NCBI RefSeq assembly: GCF_014200015.1
Contig: NZ_JACHOT010000007.1
Span: 209,144-273,143 of the forward strand
Direction of reading: 5' to 3'
Origin: Aminobacter niigataensis
Lineage (GTDB): Bacteria; Pseudomonadota; Alphaproteobacteria; Rhizobiales; Rhizobiaceae
Length of the DNA stretch: 64,000 nucleotides
In this document: one piece after another, positions 48,804-58,104 of the stretch
Numbering within the stretch: the first letter of the stretch is position 1
Layout of the letters: every line of letters begins with the position of its first letter
The notes under the pieces: model-generated
Databases searched by the model: none
What the model was told of the DNA's origin: nothing
What the model saw: the letters and a program-made list of their open reading frames with translations, nothing else
Position numbers and translations under genes: made by a program

Positions 48804-49478
48804 GTGCGCATTCTGGTGGTCGAGGACAATGCGACGCTGGCCGGGGGGCTGGCGGCGGTGCTCAAGGGCAGCGGCTATGCCGTCGACGTCGTCGGCGACG
48901 GCGCCTCTGCCGTGGCAGTGCTTGCCACCGAGCGCTTCGACCTCGTCATCCTCGACCTCAACCTGCCGGAAATGGACGGGCTCGACGTGCTGCGCACCAT
49001 GCGCGGGCGCCAGCACGACGCCGCGGTGCTGATCCTGTCGGCGCGTCATTCGCTCGACGAGCGGGTCAAGGGTCTCGACCTCGGCGCCGACGACTACATG
49101 GTCAAGCCGTTCGACGTCGGCGAGTTGGAGGCGCGTGTGCGCACGCTGTTGCGCCGCCGCGCCGGGCTCAAGGCGTCGACCGTGTCGTTCGGCGACGTGA
49201 CGCTCGACCTCACCACGCGCAGCTTCTCGTCGCACGGGGCGGCCATCGACATCCCGGCGCGCGAACTGGCGCTGCTCGAGACCCTGTTCATGCGCGCCGG
49301 CAAGGTGGTCGCCAAGCAGGCGATCATCGAATCGCTCGCCGGCTTCGACGAGGATTTGAGCGCCAACGCTATCGAGCAGTATGTCAGCCGGCTGCGCAAG
49401 CGGCTGGCGCCCTATGGGCTGACCGTCCGCACCGCCCGCGGCATCGGCTACTACCTCGAAAAGCTGCCCAGCGCCTGA
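48804..49478 (+). CDS. OmpR-family response regulator, TctD-like
   Basis: A 224-residue response regulator. The receiver domain (about 1-115) has phospho-acceptor Asp51 in ILDLNLPEMDG, acidic pocket VVEDN and Lys in DYMVKPF. A winged-helix DNA-binding domain (about 125-220) ends with YVSRLRKRLAPYGL and RTARGIGYYL. GTG 48804 is preceded by AAGGAG. It overlaps the kinase start (TGATG). Context with tctCBA suggests carboxylate-responsive control. Confidence 0.92.
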   Translation: MRILVVEDNATLAGGLAAVLKGSGYAVDVVGDGASAVAVLATERFDLVILDLNLPEMDGLDVLRTMRGRQHDAAVLILSARHSLDERVKGLDLGADDYMVKPFDVGELEARVRTLLRRRAGLKASTVSFGDVTLDLTTRSFSSHGAAIDIPARELALLETLFMRAGKVVAKQAIIESLAGFDEDLSANAIEQYVSRLRKRLAPYGLTVRTARGIGYYLEKLPSA

Positions 49479-50866
49479 TGGCCCGAGCCAAACCATATTC
49501 ACTGCGCAGGCGGCTGCTGCTCTGGCTGCTGGTTCCGCTGGTCGCCCTGGGCCTAGTCGCGCTCGCCGACACCTACAACGAGGCGGTCGACACCGCCAAC
49601 GCCGTCTCCGACCGCGTGCTGGCCGGCTCGGCCCTGGCGATCGCCGAGCGGGTGGTGGTGGCAGAAGATGGCGCGCTGGAGGTCGACATCCCCTATGTCG
49701 CGCTGGAAATGCTGACCTCGGCGGCGCAGGACCGCGTTTTCTACCGCGTCGACGGCCCCAGCGGCTTCATCACCGGCTACCAGACCCTGCCCATCATCGA
49801 AGGGCTGGAGCAGGAGGAAAGCGGCTATACCGACGCCAGTTTCCGCGGCGAGCCGATCCGGCTGACCTCGCTGTCCCGTGCCGCCTCGACGGGCGCGAGT
49901 TCGATCCCCTTCGTGGTCACCGTGGCAGAAACGACGATTGCCCGCACCCAACTGGCGCAGACGATCCTTCTGCGCTCGGCGCTGCGCCTCGCCATCCTGA
50001 TCGGCAGTGCGGCAGCCATCGTCTGGCTCGCCGTCACCTTCTCGCTGCGCCCGCTCTACCGGCTGCGCGACGCGATTGCCGAGCGCAACCCCGACGACCT
50101 GCATCCGATCGAGCAGTCGGTGCCCAAGGAGGTGCGCGGCCTCGTCGACACCGTCAATTCCTTCATGGGCCGGCTCGGATCGGCGCTCGGCGCGATGCGC
50201 CACTTCACCGGCAATGCCAGCCACCAGTTGCGCACGCCGCTGACCATCATCCGTACCCAGCTTGCGCTCGCCTCACGCGCACATTCGCTGGAGGAAGCCC
50301 GGCAGGCGGCGCGCATCGGCGACGAGGCGGTGGCCCATGCCGAACGCGTCATCGCCCAGCTCCTGCTGCTCGCCAAGGTCGACGAAGCCGCGTCCGACCG
50401 GCTGAAAAGCCTCGACGCGGTCGATCTCACCGCGCTTGCCCAGCAACTCACCGCCGACCGCGTGACCCAGGCCCATGCGGCAGGGATCGATCTGGGTTTC
50501 GAAGGCGAACAGGCTCTGTTCGTACGCGGCGAGCCGATGCTGCTCAGCGAAATGATCCGCAATCTGATCGAAAACGTGCTTGCCTATGCGGGCCAAGGCA
50601 CGGAGGCGACAGTCAAGGTGCTCGACCAGGGTGCCGACGTTGTGCTGGAGGTCGAAGACACCGGGCCAGGCATTCCGGCTACCGAGTTGGAAAACGTACG
50701 CCAGCGTTTCGTGCGTGGGCGGGAGGGCGACAAACCCGGCGCCGGCCTCGGCCTGCCCATCGTCGAGGAGATCGCCTCGCTGTTCGGCGGCCGGCTGGAG
50801 CTTCTGGCGGGTGCGGATGGGCGCGGGCTCAGGGTTCGGGTGTCGTTTGGGAAAGCCGAGGCGTGA
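49478..50866 (+). CDS. Sensor histidine kinase, TctE-like
   Basis: A 462-residue inner-membrane kinase. Membrane helix about 14-34, periplasmic 2CSK_N-type sensor region (about 35-165), second helix about 167-190, HAMP-like linker, then H-box ASHQLRTPLT (His about 248), N-box NLIENVLAYA (about 362), G1 EDTGPGIP and G2 GAGLGLPIVEEI. All catalytic boxes are intact. It is coupled to the response regulator by a TGATG overlap. The N-terminal sensor type is the one seen in TctE. Confidence 0.92.
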   Translation: MARAKPYSLRRRLLLWLLVPLVALGLVALADTYNEAVDTANAVSDRVLAGSALAIAERVVVAEDGALEVDIPYVALEMLTSAAQDRVFYRVDGPSGFITGYQTLPIIEGLEQEESGYTDASFRGEPIRLTSLSRAASTGASSIPFVVTVAETTIARTQLAQTILLRSALRLAILIGSAAAIVWLAVTFSLRPLYRLRDAIAERNPDDLHPIEQSVPKEVRGLVDTVNSFMGRLGSALGAMRHFTGNASHQLRTPLTIIRTQLALASRAHSLEEARQAARIGDEAVAHAERVIAQLLLLAKVDEAASDRLKSLDAVDLTALAQQLTADRVTQAHAAGIDLGFEGEQALFVRGEPMLLSEMIRNLIENVLAYAGQGTEATVKVLDQGADVVLEVEDTGPGIPATELENVRQRFVRGREGDKPGAGLGLPIVEEIASLFGGRLELLAGADGRGLRVRVSFGKAEA

Positions 50867-50874
50867 CGGTTAGC

Positions 50875-50899
50875 CCCTTCTCCCCTTGTGGGAGAAGGG
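50875..50899. terminator. Palindrome between converging kinase and trmB genes
   Basis: CCCTTCTCCC (50875-50884) pairs with GGGAGAAGGG (50890-50899) around 5 nt. It lies in the 42-bp gap between converging genes and can act as a shared terminator. The CTCCC-CTTGTG-GGAG core recurs in the 63667-63832 repeat, so it may also be a repeat remnant. Confidence 0.6.
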
Positions 50900-50908
50900 A
50901 AGTGCCGC

Positions 50909-51610
50909 CTACACCCTGACGAAGGTCAAATATGCAGGCGTCCGGTTTTCGCGGATCGCCTTCGCCTCGTAGCGGGTGCGCGTCCAGCCTTCGTAAGGCG
51001 TGTGCCAGTCGGCGGCGTCGGCCGCCTGCCACTCGAAGGCAGCGTGGGCGCGGCAATGCAGCAGCGTCCAGTTGACGTAGGTGTCGATGTCGGAGGCGAA
51101 ACGGAACTTCGCGCCGCTCTTCAGCACGCGGGCGAAGCGGTCGAGATTGACCGGGCTGACGAACCGGCGCTTCCAGTGCTTCTTCTTCCGCCACGGGTCG
51201 GGATAGAGCAGGTCGATGCCGGCGAGCGACGCCTGCGGCAGCCAGTCGAGCAGTTGGGTCGCATCCTCGTCGTACAGGCGGATATTGGCGAGCGGCTGGC
51301 CGTCAAGAGCCGTCGTCATCTTGGCCATGCCGTTGACGAAGGGTTCGACGCCGATGAAGCCGTCGTCGGGATTGTTCGCGGCGATATGGCGAAGATGCTC
51401 ACCGCCGCCGAAGCCTATTTCCAGCCTGACCCTGGAAACCGGGGCCGCAAACAGCGTGCGCAGGTCGTCAGGTGCCAGGGTCTTGATGTCTATGCCCATG
51501 CGGGCGAGCCCATTTTCAAGGGCGATCGCCTGATGCGGGCGGACAGGCTTGCCGCGCCGCCGCCCGAAAAAGGCTTCCGTCGTGCGGCTGCGGCGCGGTT
51601 CCTGTTCCAT
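50909..51610 (-). CDS. trmB: tRNA (guanine-46-N7)-methyltransferase TrmB
   Basis: A 233-residue SAM-dependent enzyme making m7G46 in tRNA variable loops. The SAM-binding segment [10 protein letters not shown] is near residue 61, and the family motif [17 protein letters not shown] near residue 134 is diagnostic. The N-terminus is basic and Arg-rich. It follows metK by 16 bp. In the rhizobial order I recall, rimP comes directly after trmB; here the tct block intervenes. Confidence 0.95.
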   Translation of the reverse strand: MEQEPRRSRTTEAFFGRRRGKPVRPHQAIALENGLARMGIDIKTLAPDDLRTLFAAPVSRVRLEIGFGGGEHLRHIAANNPDDGFIGVEPFVNGMAKMTTALDGQPLANIRLYDEDATQLLDWLPQASLAGIDLLYPDPWRKKKHWKRRFVSPVNLDRFARVLKSGAKFRFASDIDTYVNWTLLHCRAHAAFEWQAADAADWHTPYEGWTRTRYEAKAIRENRTPAYLTFVRV

Positions 51611-51626
51611 GTAACCTACAGTCGCC

Positions 51627-52910
51627 TCAGGCGGCGACCGCTTCCTTGCTGGCTACGGCGTCCTTGAGCGCCTTGACCAGGTCGGTCTTCTCCCAGGAGA
51701 AGGAACCGTCGCGACCAGCCTTGCGGCCGAAGTGGCCGTAGGACGAGGTCTTGGCATAGATCGGCTTGTTGAGGTCGAGGTGGCGGCGGATGCCAGACGG
51801 CGACAGGTCCATGACCTGGCGCAGCGCGTCTTCGAGCACCGCTTCGTCAACCTTGCCGGTGCCGTGCAGGTCGACATAGACCGACAGCGGCTGGGCAACA
51901 CCGATGGCATAGGCCAGCTGGATGGTGCAGCGGTCGGCAAGCCGGGCGGCAACCACGTTCTTGGCCAGGTAGCGCGCGGCATAGGCTGCCGAACGGTCGA
52001 CCTTGGTGGTGTCCTTGCCGGAGAACGCACCACCGCCATGCGGGGCAGCGCCGCCATAGGTGTCGACGATGATCTTGCGGCCGGTGAGACCCGCGTCGCC
52101 GTCTGGACCGCCGATGACGAACTTGCCGGTCGGGTTGATGTACCAGTTACAGTCATTGGCGATCTCGAGATCGCCAAGGGCTTCGCGGATGTAGGGCTCG
52201 ACCACCTTGCGAACCTTGCCCGAATCCCAGCTGCCGTCGAGGTGCTGGGTCGAAAGCACGATCTGCGTGACTTCGCGGGCCTTGCCGTCCTGGTAGCGGA
52301 CGGTGACCTGGCTCTTGGCATCCGGGCCGAGCATGCCGGCGTCGCCCTTGTTCTCGTGCCGGGCGGTGGCCAGCAGTTCGAGAATCTTGTGGCTGTAGTA
52401 GATCGGAGCCGGCATCAGGTCCGGTGTCTCGCGGCAGGCATAACCGAACATGATGCCCTGGTCACCGGCACCTTCTTCGCCCTGGCGGTCGGCGGCGTTG
52501 TCGACGCCCTGGCCGATGTCGGGCGACTGGCCGTGCAGCAGCACGTCGATCTTGGCGGTCTTCCAGTGGAAGCCGGCCTGCTCGTAGCCGATGGCGCGGA
52601 TGGCCTTGCGGGCCACCGACTTGAACTTCGACGGATTGACGACCGGATGGCCAGCGGCGTCCTTCACGATCTGGCCGTTCTTGTCTTTCTTCAGCAGCGT
52701 GTCGGGCACGCGAACTTCGCCGGCGATCACGACGCGGTTGGTGGTTGCCAGGGTCTCACAGGCAACCCGGACCTTCCACGGATCCATGCCGGTCTTTTTG
52801 GCCTCACGGTAGACGAGATCGACGATCTCGTCGGAAATGCGGTCGCACACCTTGTCGGGGTGACCTTCGGATACGGATTCGGAAGTGAAAAGATAATTCT
52901 GCCGCGACAC
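51627..52910 (-). CDS. metK: S-adenosylmethionine synthetase
   Basis: A 427-residue tetrameric enzyme making SAM from ATP and methionine. It has GHPDKVCD at the N-terminus, [13 protein letters not shown] (about 127-139), the P-loop-like [19 protein letters not shown] (about 290-308) and the C-terminal GHFG segment. Rhizobial MetK is longer than the E. coli enzyme (about 384), as seen here. It lies 257 bp downstream of the HTH gene with a probable promoter of its own at 52967-52996. Confidence 0.96.
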   Translation of the reverse strand: MSRQNYLFTSESVSEGHPDKVCDRISDEIVDLVYREAKKTGMDPWKVRVACETLATTNRVVIAGEVRVPDTLLKKDKNGQIVKDAAGHPVVNPSKFKSVARKAIRAIGYEQAGFHWKTAKIDVLLHGQSPDIGQGVDNAADRQGEEGAGDQGIMFGYACRETPDLMPAPIYYSHKILELLATARHENKGDAGMLGPDAKSQVTVRYQDGKAREVTQIVLSTQHLDGSWDSGKVRKVVEPYIREALGDLEIANDCNWYINPTGKFVIGGPDGDAGLTGRKIIVDTYGGAAPHGGGAFSGKDTTKVDRSAAYAARYLAKNVVAARLADRCTIQLAYAIGVAQPLSVYVDLHGTGKVDEAVLEDALRQVMDLSPSGIRRHLDLNKPIYAKTSSYGHFGRKAGRDGSFSWEKTDLVKALKDAVASKEAVAA

Positions 52911-52966
52911 GGGATGTCCCCTCTTGGAAAGGATCGGCGCTATGCCGATCGGTTTGGCGCGTCACG

Positions 52967-52996
52967 TGTTAGCGAAGCCTGCCGGAACTCGTCAAG
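52967..52996 (-). promoter_or_regulatory. Putative metK promoter
   Basis: On the minus strand CTTGAC (52991-52996), 18-bp spacer, CTAACA (52967-52972). The -35 is perfect and the -10 weaker. Two small hairpins (around 52932-52950 and overlapping the promoter) are present in the leader; I could not match them to a known SAM riboswitch. Confidence 0.45.
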
Positions 52997-53167
52997 CAGG
53001 CTTTCGTCGCGGAAGGCCGGTTATTGCGAGGGCGTGGCGACGGCGCACCGCCGCCGCTCTCGCGCATCGGCCGGAAATCGGAACCGATTTCCGGAGAGCA
53101 CGATGCACAGTTCAGGCACTTGGAGCGCCCGTTGTGCGCCCTTTCGGACGCACGGCGCTCGCTGGCA

Positions 53168-53587
53168 TTATTGCTCTTCGTCGTCGGCGAGGACCTTGGC
53201 CAATTCGATGACCTTGCGCCGGACCTTGGGGTTCGAGATCCGGGCAAAGGCGCGGTTGAGCTGCAGGCCTTCGGCGCTCGAAAGAAAATCGACCACGAAG
53301 CTGGTGGAAGAGTCCTCGGCAAGCCCCTTGTGCTCACCGCCATCGGCCCCTGGAGCGTCTTCGAAGAAGAATGCGACCGGCACACTGAGGATCGAGGCGA
53401 TGGCCTGGAGACGACTCGCTCCAACACGATTGGTCCCCTTTTCGTACTTCTGAATCTGTTGGAATGTAATACCGAGGCTTTCTCCGAGCTTCTCTTGGCT
53501 CATTCCCAGCATGTTGCGTCGCAGGCGAATTCTCCCGCCGACGTATACGTCGGTCGGGTTTGGTTTTTTCTTGTTCTCTTTTTCCAC
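53168..53587 (-). CDS. Cro/CI-type HTH regulator (PhrR/PraR-like)
   Basis: A 139-residue XRE-family regulator. The HTH (about 17-72) reads GGRIRLRRNMLGMSQEKLG ... ITFQQIQKYEKGTNRV, nearly the rhizobial PraR/PhrR consensus as I remember it. An acidic helical C-terminal part (about 80-139) follows. In Sinorhizobium the gene next to lnt (called actA) is phrR, induced by low pH and other stresses; the same order lnt-HTH-metK is seen here. Targets here are unknown. Confidence 0.85.
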   Translation of the reverse strand: MEKENKKKPNPTDVYVGGRIRLRRNMLGMSQEKLGESLGITFQQIQKYEKGTNRVGASRLQAIASILSVPVAFFFEDAPGADGGEHKGLAEDSSTSFVVDFLSSAEGLQLNRAFARISNPKVRRKVIELAKVLADDEEQ

Positions 53588-53727
53588 TGTCTTTCCTCGC
53601 CGGATTTTTCCAGCTTATTATTGGGCAGGTAGCCCCGTTCAGGGCAATTTATAGCGTCCGGGCATGAACGCCGATTGGCACAGCCTGAAGCCGCGCGGTG
53701 GCATATGAGTTTCTAACAATAGCAGTG

Positions 53728-55320
53728 TCAATTCGCCCTGAGCCTCTGTCTGAGCTTCAAGCCACTTGCCGCTACGGCAATAAGGAACATGATCAGGAAA
53801 CCGTTAACGCGCGAAAACGGCGGCGAGGCAGCGCCGGAGGCGGCCACCGGAAGCGAGACATCGATGGTGCCGCGAACATTCATCGCAAGTGCATCCACAA
53901 CTCGCCCGCTCGGGTCGACAATGCCGGAAATTCCTGTGTTGGCCGCGCGCAGGACCGGCAACCCGTTTTCGACCGCGCGGACCTGCGATTGCCGGAAATG
54001 CTGATAGGGACCCGGAGTATCGCCAAACCACGCGTCGTTGGTGACATTCACCATAATCTGAGTTGACGCCGCGTCAACTGCAACGATAGCGGGAAAGATT
54101 ATTTCATAGCAGATGAAGGCCGAGGCCTTGATGCCGCCCGGCAGGGCGAACGGCCGCCGGTCCGTACCGGCGACAAAATTCATCGGGCCGGCCACCAGTT
54201 GCGTCAGGCCGACACGCTCCATCAGGCCTGCGAAGGGGATGTATTCGCCAAAAGGCACCAGATGGACCTTGTCGATCGAACCGACGATCTCGCCCTTGTC
54301 GTTGATGCTGACGACGGAATTGTAATAGCGCGTTTCCGTGCCGGCTACCGATTCGCCCTCGTCGCGGACGATGCCGGCCATCAGCATCTGTCCTGCGGAC
54401 AGCATCTCCCCGATCGCCACAAGCGCATCCGGCCGCTCGGTGAACAGGAACGGCACCGACGTTTCGGGCCAGATGATGAGGTCCGGCTTCGGGGCGCCCG
54501 GCTTCGGCGCTTCGGCCGACTGCTGCAGCATGCCGGCGAAGATGCGGTCGCGGACGCTGCCATCCCATTTTTCGCTGAGGTCGATGTTCGGCTGGACAAT
54601 GCGAACGTTGATCGTTTGCGCCGGCGCCGCGGCGGGCGCTGCCAGCTTGAAATAGCCGTAGGCAGCGTGAGCAGCGACGAGCAGCACGGCCAACGCGGCA
54701 CCGAGCTTGAGATTGCGCCGGTCAGCCAGCAGCGCCGGCATGGCGAAGACGAAGACGGCCAGCACGTTCATGCCGACGACGCCGATCACCGTCACGCTCT
54801 GCATCAGCAGCGGCACCGGCATCGCGGCAAAACCGAGCGGGTTCCAGGGAAATCCGGTGAACAGGAAGGTGCGCAGCCATTCGGCGAGGCCGAATGCAAA
54901 GGCCAGCGCGAAAATGCGGCCGATGCCGTCGCTCCACAACAGTCGTGCCAAGGCCGCTGCGAAACCATGGAAGAAGGCCAGGATCAACGGAATGCCGACA
55001 ACCGCCAGGGGCAGTGCCCAGGCAAAACTGTCGGCCTCGACCAGAAGCGCGCCGCCGACCCACCACAGCCCGGCAAGGAAATAGCCGAAGCCGAACCACC
55101 AGCCGACGGCAAAGGCCGGCCTTAGCTGCCGCAGGAAGCCTGCCGGCCTATCGGCGACGGCACCGTCGATGAGCCAGACCAGGATCGGGAACGAAACAAA
55201 GCAGGCGGCGAAGAAATCGTAGGGCGCCTGGCCCAGGACTGCCAGGGCGCCGGCCAGAAAGGCCACCAGCGCCCTTTTCCATCCCCACAGCAGAATTATC
55301 CGCCCAGCAAGGCGCGCCAT
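53728..55320 (-). CDS. lnt: Apolipoprotein N-acyltransferase
   Basis: A 530-residue inner-membrane enzyme adding the third acyl chain to lipoproteins. About six to seven N-terminal helices (to about residue 235) precede a periplasmic nitrilase-like domain with the Glu-Lys-Cys triad in [21 protein letters not shown] and [11 protein letters not shown]-terminal helix ends the protein. ATG 55320 is preceded by AGGGGACAGG; a longer frame to 55473 is rejected. The Sinorhizobium homologue actA is needed for acid tolerance. Confidence 0.94.
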   Translation of the reverse strand: MARLAGRIILLWGWKRALVAFLAGALAVLGQAPYDFFAACFVSFPILVWLIDGAVADRPAGFLRQLRPAFAVGWWFGFGYFLAGLWWVGGALLVEADSFAWALPLAVVGIPLILAFFHGFAAALARLLWSDGIGRIFALAFAFGLAEWLRTFLFTGFPWNPLGFAAMPVPLLMQSVTVIGVVGMNVLAVFVFAMPALLADRRNLKLGAALAVLLVAAHAAYGYFKLAAPAAAPAQTINVRIVQPNIDLSEKWDGSVRDRIFAGMLQQSAEAPKPGAPKPDLIIWPETSVPFLFTERPDALVAIGEMLSAGQMLMAGIVRDEGESVAGTETRYYNSVVSINDKGEIVGSIDKVHLVPFGEYIPFAGLMERVGLTQLVAGPMNFVAGTDRRPFALPGGIKASAFICYEIIFPAIVAVDAASTQIMVNVTNDAWFGDTPGPYQHFRQSQVRAVENGLPVLRAANTGISGIVDPSGRVVDALAMNVRGTIDVSLPVAASGAASPPFSRVNGFLIMFLIAVAASGLKLRQRLRAN

Positions 55321-55408
55321 CCTGTCCCCTCGTCCAAGAATCACGGATCGAAGGTGTAGCAGCACCGCGAGGCGGCACCAAACGGCGGACCGCCCCGGCC
55401 GGCCAGGC

Positions 55409-56479
55409 TCACGCCTGTTCAGCCTTGGCGCGGCGGCGGCGCTCGCTCTTGACGGAGTGGACGATGCGGACACGCTTGACCCGGCGCGGGTCGGCGTCGA
55501 GCACGTGGAACTCGAAGCCCGGTATCGCCTGCACCACCTCGCCGCGCGCGGGCACGCGGCCGAGCGCGTTGAAGATCATGCCGCCGATGGTATCGACATA
55601 TTCGCTATGCTCGCCGGCAGAGAATTCCTCGCCGAGAACCTTTGCGACCTCCTCGATCTCAGCCTTGCCGTCGACGACATAGACACCATCGCCGGCCTGG
55701 GTGATCATCGGCTCGTCGTCGTCGTGCTCGTCCTCGATGTCGCCGACGACCATCTCGACGATGTCCTCGAGCGAGACCAGCCCGTCGGTGCCGCCATATT
55801 CGTCGATGACCAGCGCCATCTGGGTACGTGTCGCCTGCATGCGGGTCATCAGGTCGGATGCGAGCATGGAGGGCGGCACGAACAGCACGGTCCGGACGAG
55901 GTTGAGATCGCCGATGCTGCGCTGGAGATCGACCTGCGACAGGTCGAGCTGGGCTTCGGCTGCCTGTGCCTTGCGTGAGCGGCCCTTCTTGACGCGGGCA
56001 CCACGGGTGATGTGGGCAAGCACGTCGCGGATGTGGACCATGCCGCGCGGATCGTCGAGGGTCTCGACATAGACGGGCATGCGCGAGTGGCCGGACTGCT
56101 CGAAAACAGACAACAACTCGCCGAGCGTGGTGGAAAGCTCGATCGCCTCGATGTCGGCGCGGGGCACCATGACGTCCTCGACGCGCACTTCGCGCAGCCG
56201 CAGGATGTTGTTGAGCATGGCGCGCTCGCCGGGCGAGAACGAGTCGGCGTCGCTGCCGGTCTCGGCCAGCGCGTCGACGATTTCCTCACGGATATTGGTG
56301 CCGTTGCTGCGGTGCCGGAAAAGCCTGGTCAGCCGCTCGATGAAGGATGGCCGCTCGGCCTGCGTGTCGTGCGTCGCGGTTAACGGCGCACTGGTACTAG
56401 GTCCGTCCTCGGTCTGGTCGGAGGCCCTTGCCGCGGTTCCCGGTTCGGGCGTGGCGGCAGTCTCTGTTTTGTCGTTCAT
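55409..56479 (-). CDS. CorC/HlyC-family CBS-domain protein
   Basis: A 356-residue cytosolic CorC/TlyC-type protein. Residues 1-45 are polar; two CBS domains (about 100-250, with [14 protein letters not shown] and [16 protein letters not shown]) and a C-terminal CorC_HlyC domain (about 265-345) follow. It lacks the N-terminal DUF21 membrane region, so it is the short CorC type linked to Mg2+/Co2+ efflux or envelope functions. Placed between ybeY and lnt as in many proteobacteria. Confidence 0.92.
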   Translation of the reverse strand: MNDKTETAATPEPGTAARASDQTEDGPSTSAPLTATHDTQAERPSFIERLTRLFRHRSNGTNIREEIVDALAETGSDADSFSPGERAMLNNILRLREVRVEDVMVPRADIEAIELSTTLGELLSVFEQSGHSRMPVYVETLDDPRGMVHIRDVLAHITRGARVKKGRSRKAQAAEAQLDLSQVDLQRSIGDLNLVRTVLFVPPSMLASDLMTRMQATRTQMALVIDEYGGTDGLVSLEDIVEMVVGDIEDEHDDDEPMITQAGDGVYVVDGKAEIEEVAKVLGEEFSAGEHSEYVDTIGGMIFNALGRVPARGEVVQAIPGFEFHVLDADPRRVKRVRIVHSVKSERRRRAKAEQA

Positions 56480-56506
56480 CTTCTTCCGGTCGATTGCTCG
56501 TCCCTG

Positions 56507-57019
56507 TTACGCGTAGGGATCGGGAATGGCAAGCCTCGCCAGCGCCCGGCGTTCCAGCGCTTCCATCTCCTCGGCCTCCTCGTCGGTCTCGTGATCATAC
56601 CCCAAAAGATGCAGGAGTCCGTGGATTATGAGGTGGGTGATGTGGTTTTCGAGCGTCTTGCCTTCAAGCTCGGCCTCCCGAGCCACCGTCTCGTAGGCGA
56701 GCACGATGTCGCCGAGCATCGGCGGCAGCGGATCGCCGGGCGCCACCGGAAAGGCCGGAAACGACAGCACGTTGGTCGGCTTGTCCTTTTGGCGCCATTC
56801 GGCGTTGAGCTTGCGGATCGCCGCGTCGTCGGTGAAGACCAGGCTCAGTTCGACGCCGTCGGCAGCTTCGACCTCGGCTTCCGCGAAAGCCGCAGGCACG
56901 GCGCGGTCGACCAGCGCCCTGAGCGCATCCTCGCCCGGCCAGGCGCCCTCCTCGACCATCAGGTCGATGTCGAGGCCGCCCTCCGCGCCGGAAGACGGCG
57001 GTAAATCCTTGTCAGGCAT
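56507..57019 (-). CDS. ybeY: Endoribonuclease YbeY
   Basis: A 170-residue zinc-dependent endoribonuclease for 16S rRNA 3'-end maturation and ribosome quality control. The zinc motif [21 protein letters not shown] (His-x3-His-x5-His, about 133-143) and the [20 protein letters not shown] helix are intact. ATG 57019 is chosen over an in-frame TTG at 57025. It lies 18 bp after phoH, its usual partner. Confidence 0.95.
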   Translation of the reverse strand: MPDKDLPPSSGAEGGLDIDLMVEEGAWPGEDALRALVDRAVPAAFAEAEVEAADGVELSLVFTDDAAIRKLNAEWRQKDKPTNVLSFPAFPVAPGDPLPPMLGDIVLAYETVAREAELEGKTLENHITHLIIHGLLHLLGYDHETDEEAEEMEALERRALARLAIPDPYA

Positions 57020-57037
57020 TGCCAAATTCGTTCCCGG

Positions 57038-58075
57038 TCAACCCTCGGTGCCAAGGCCGCGGGCGACCTTGCCGTCGCGGTCATAGGCCCTGACGATCTC
57101 GGCGACGAGCGGATGGCGAACCACGTCGGTGTCGTTGAAGCGCACCGTCACCGCGCCCGGCACGCCGTCCAGGATCCGCAATGCCTCGACCAGGCCCGAC
57201 TTGGTGTTGGGCGGAAGGTCGATCTGGGTCGGATCGCCGGTGATGATCATGCGCGAGTTCTCGCCGAGACGCGTGAGGAACATCTTCATCTGCATCGAGG
57301 TCGTGTTCTGCGCCTCGTCGAGGATGACGGCCGAATGCGCCAGCGTGCGGCCGCGCATGAAGGCGAGCGGCGCGATCTCGATGACCTCGGCGGCAATGGC
57401 ACGCTCGACCTTGTCGGCCGGCATCATGTCGTAGAGCGCGTCGTAGAGCGGGCGGAGATACGGATCGACCTTTTCCTTCATGTCGCCGGGCAGGAAGCCG
57501 AGGCGCTCGCCCGCCTCGACCGCCGGTCGCGACAGGATGATGCGCTCGACCATGCCGCGTTCGAGCAGCATGGCGGCGTGGGCGACCGCGAGATAGGTCT
57601 TGCCGGTACCGGCGGGGCCGATGCCGAACACCAGTTCGGAGCGCTCCAGCGCCCGCATGTAGGCGTCCTGGTTGAGCGAGCGGGCATAGATCGTGCGCTT
57701 GCGCGTCGAAATCTGGGCGGCGGCCATCTTGCCCTTGCGCTCGAGCGTCGGCAGCGTCAGCTGATCGTCGGGGGCAACTGCCATGCGGACGGCGCCGTCT
57801 ACGTCGGACTGGGCCAATTCGCCGCCTTTCTGCAGGATGGCATAGAGATGGTCGAGGGCGCGGCGTGCCTGCTCGGCTGCGGTGGCGCTGCCCTTGATGG
57901 TCAGCTGGTTGCCGCGCGAGCGAATGTCGACGCCGAGCTTCTGTTCGAGACGGGCCAGGTTTTCGTCGAACTGGCCGTAAAGCGCACTGGCTAGCTTGTT
58001 GTTGTCGAAGGTCAGTACGATGTGCGCCATGTCAGACGCCCCGGAGGGCAGGTTCTTGAGTTCAGCAGCGCTCAA
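57038..58075 (-). CDS. PhoH-family ATPase
   Basis: A 345-residue PhoH/PhoL protein, a predicted ATP-dependent RNA-related enzyme genetically linked to ybeY. The N-terminal KH-like segment is followed by Walker A GIGPAGTGKTYLAVA (about residue 150) and Walker B AVILDEAQNTT (about 250). The proposed start is TTG 58075 with GAGGAG 6 nt upstream; ATG 58030 (MAHIVLTF) is the alternative but has a poor ribosome site. Located between miaB and ybeY. Confidence 0.93.
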   Translation of the reverse strand: MSAAELKNLPSGASDMAHIVLTFDNNKLASALYGQFDENLARLEQKLGVDIRSRGNQLTIKGSATAAEQARRALDHLYAILQKGGELAQSDVDGAVRMAVAPDDQLTLPTLERKGKMAAAQISTRKRTIYARSLNQDAYMRALERSELVFGIGPAGTGKTYLAVAHAAMLLERGMVERIILSRPAVEAGERLGFLPGDMKEKVDPYLRPLYDALYDMMPADKVERAIAAEVIEIAPLAFMRGRTLAHSAVILDEAQNTTSMQMKMFLTRLGENSRMIITGDPTQIDLPPNTKSGLVEALRILDGVPGAVTVRFNDTDVVRHPLVAEIVRAYDRDGKVARGLGTEG

Positions 58076-58104
58076 CCGTCTCTCCTCATCTGCCGTACGG
58101 CCGA

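Noticed and set aside
52911..53167. SAM-sensing riboswitch before metK
   Set aside because: Two small hairpins are present, but I could not match the conserved core of SAM-II, SAM/SAH or SAM-V classes. A covariance-model search would decide.
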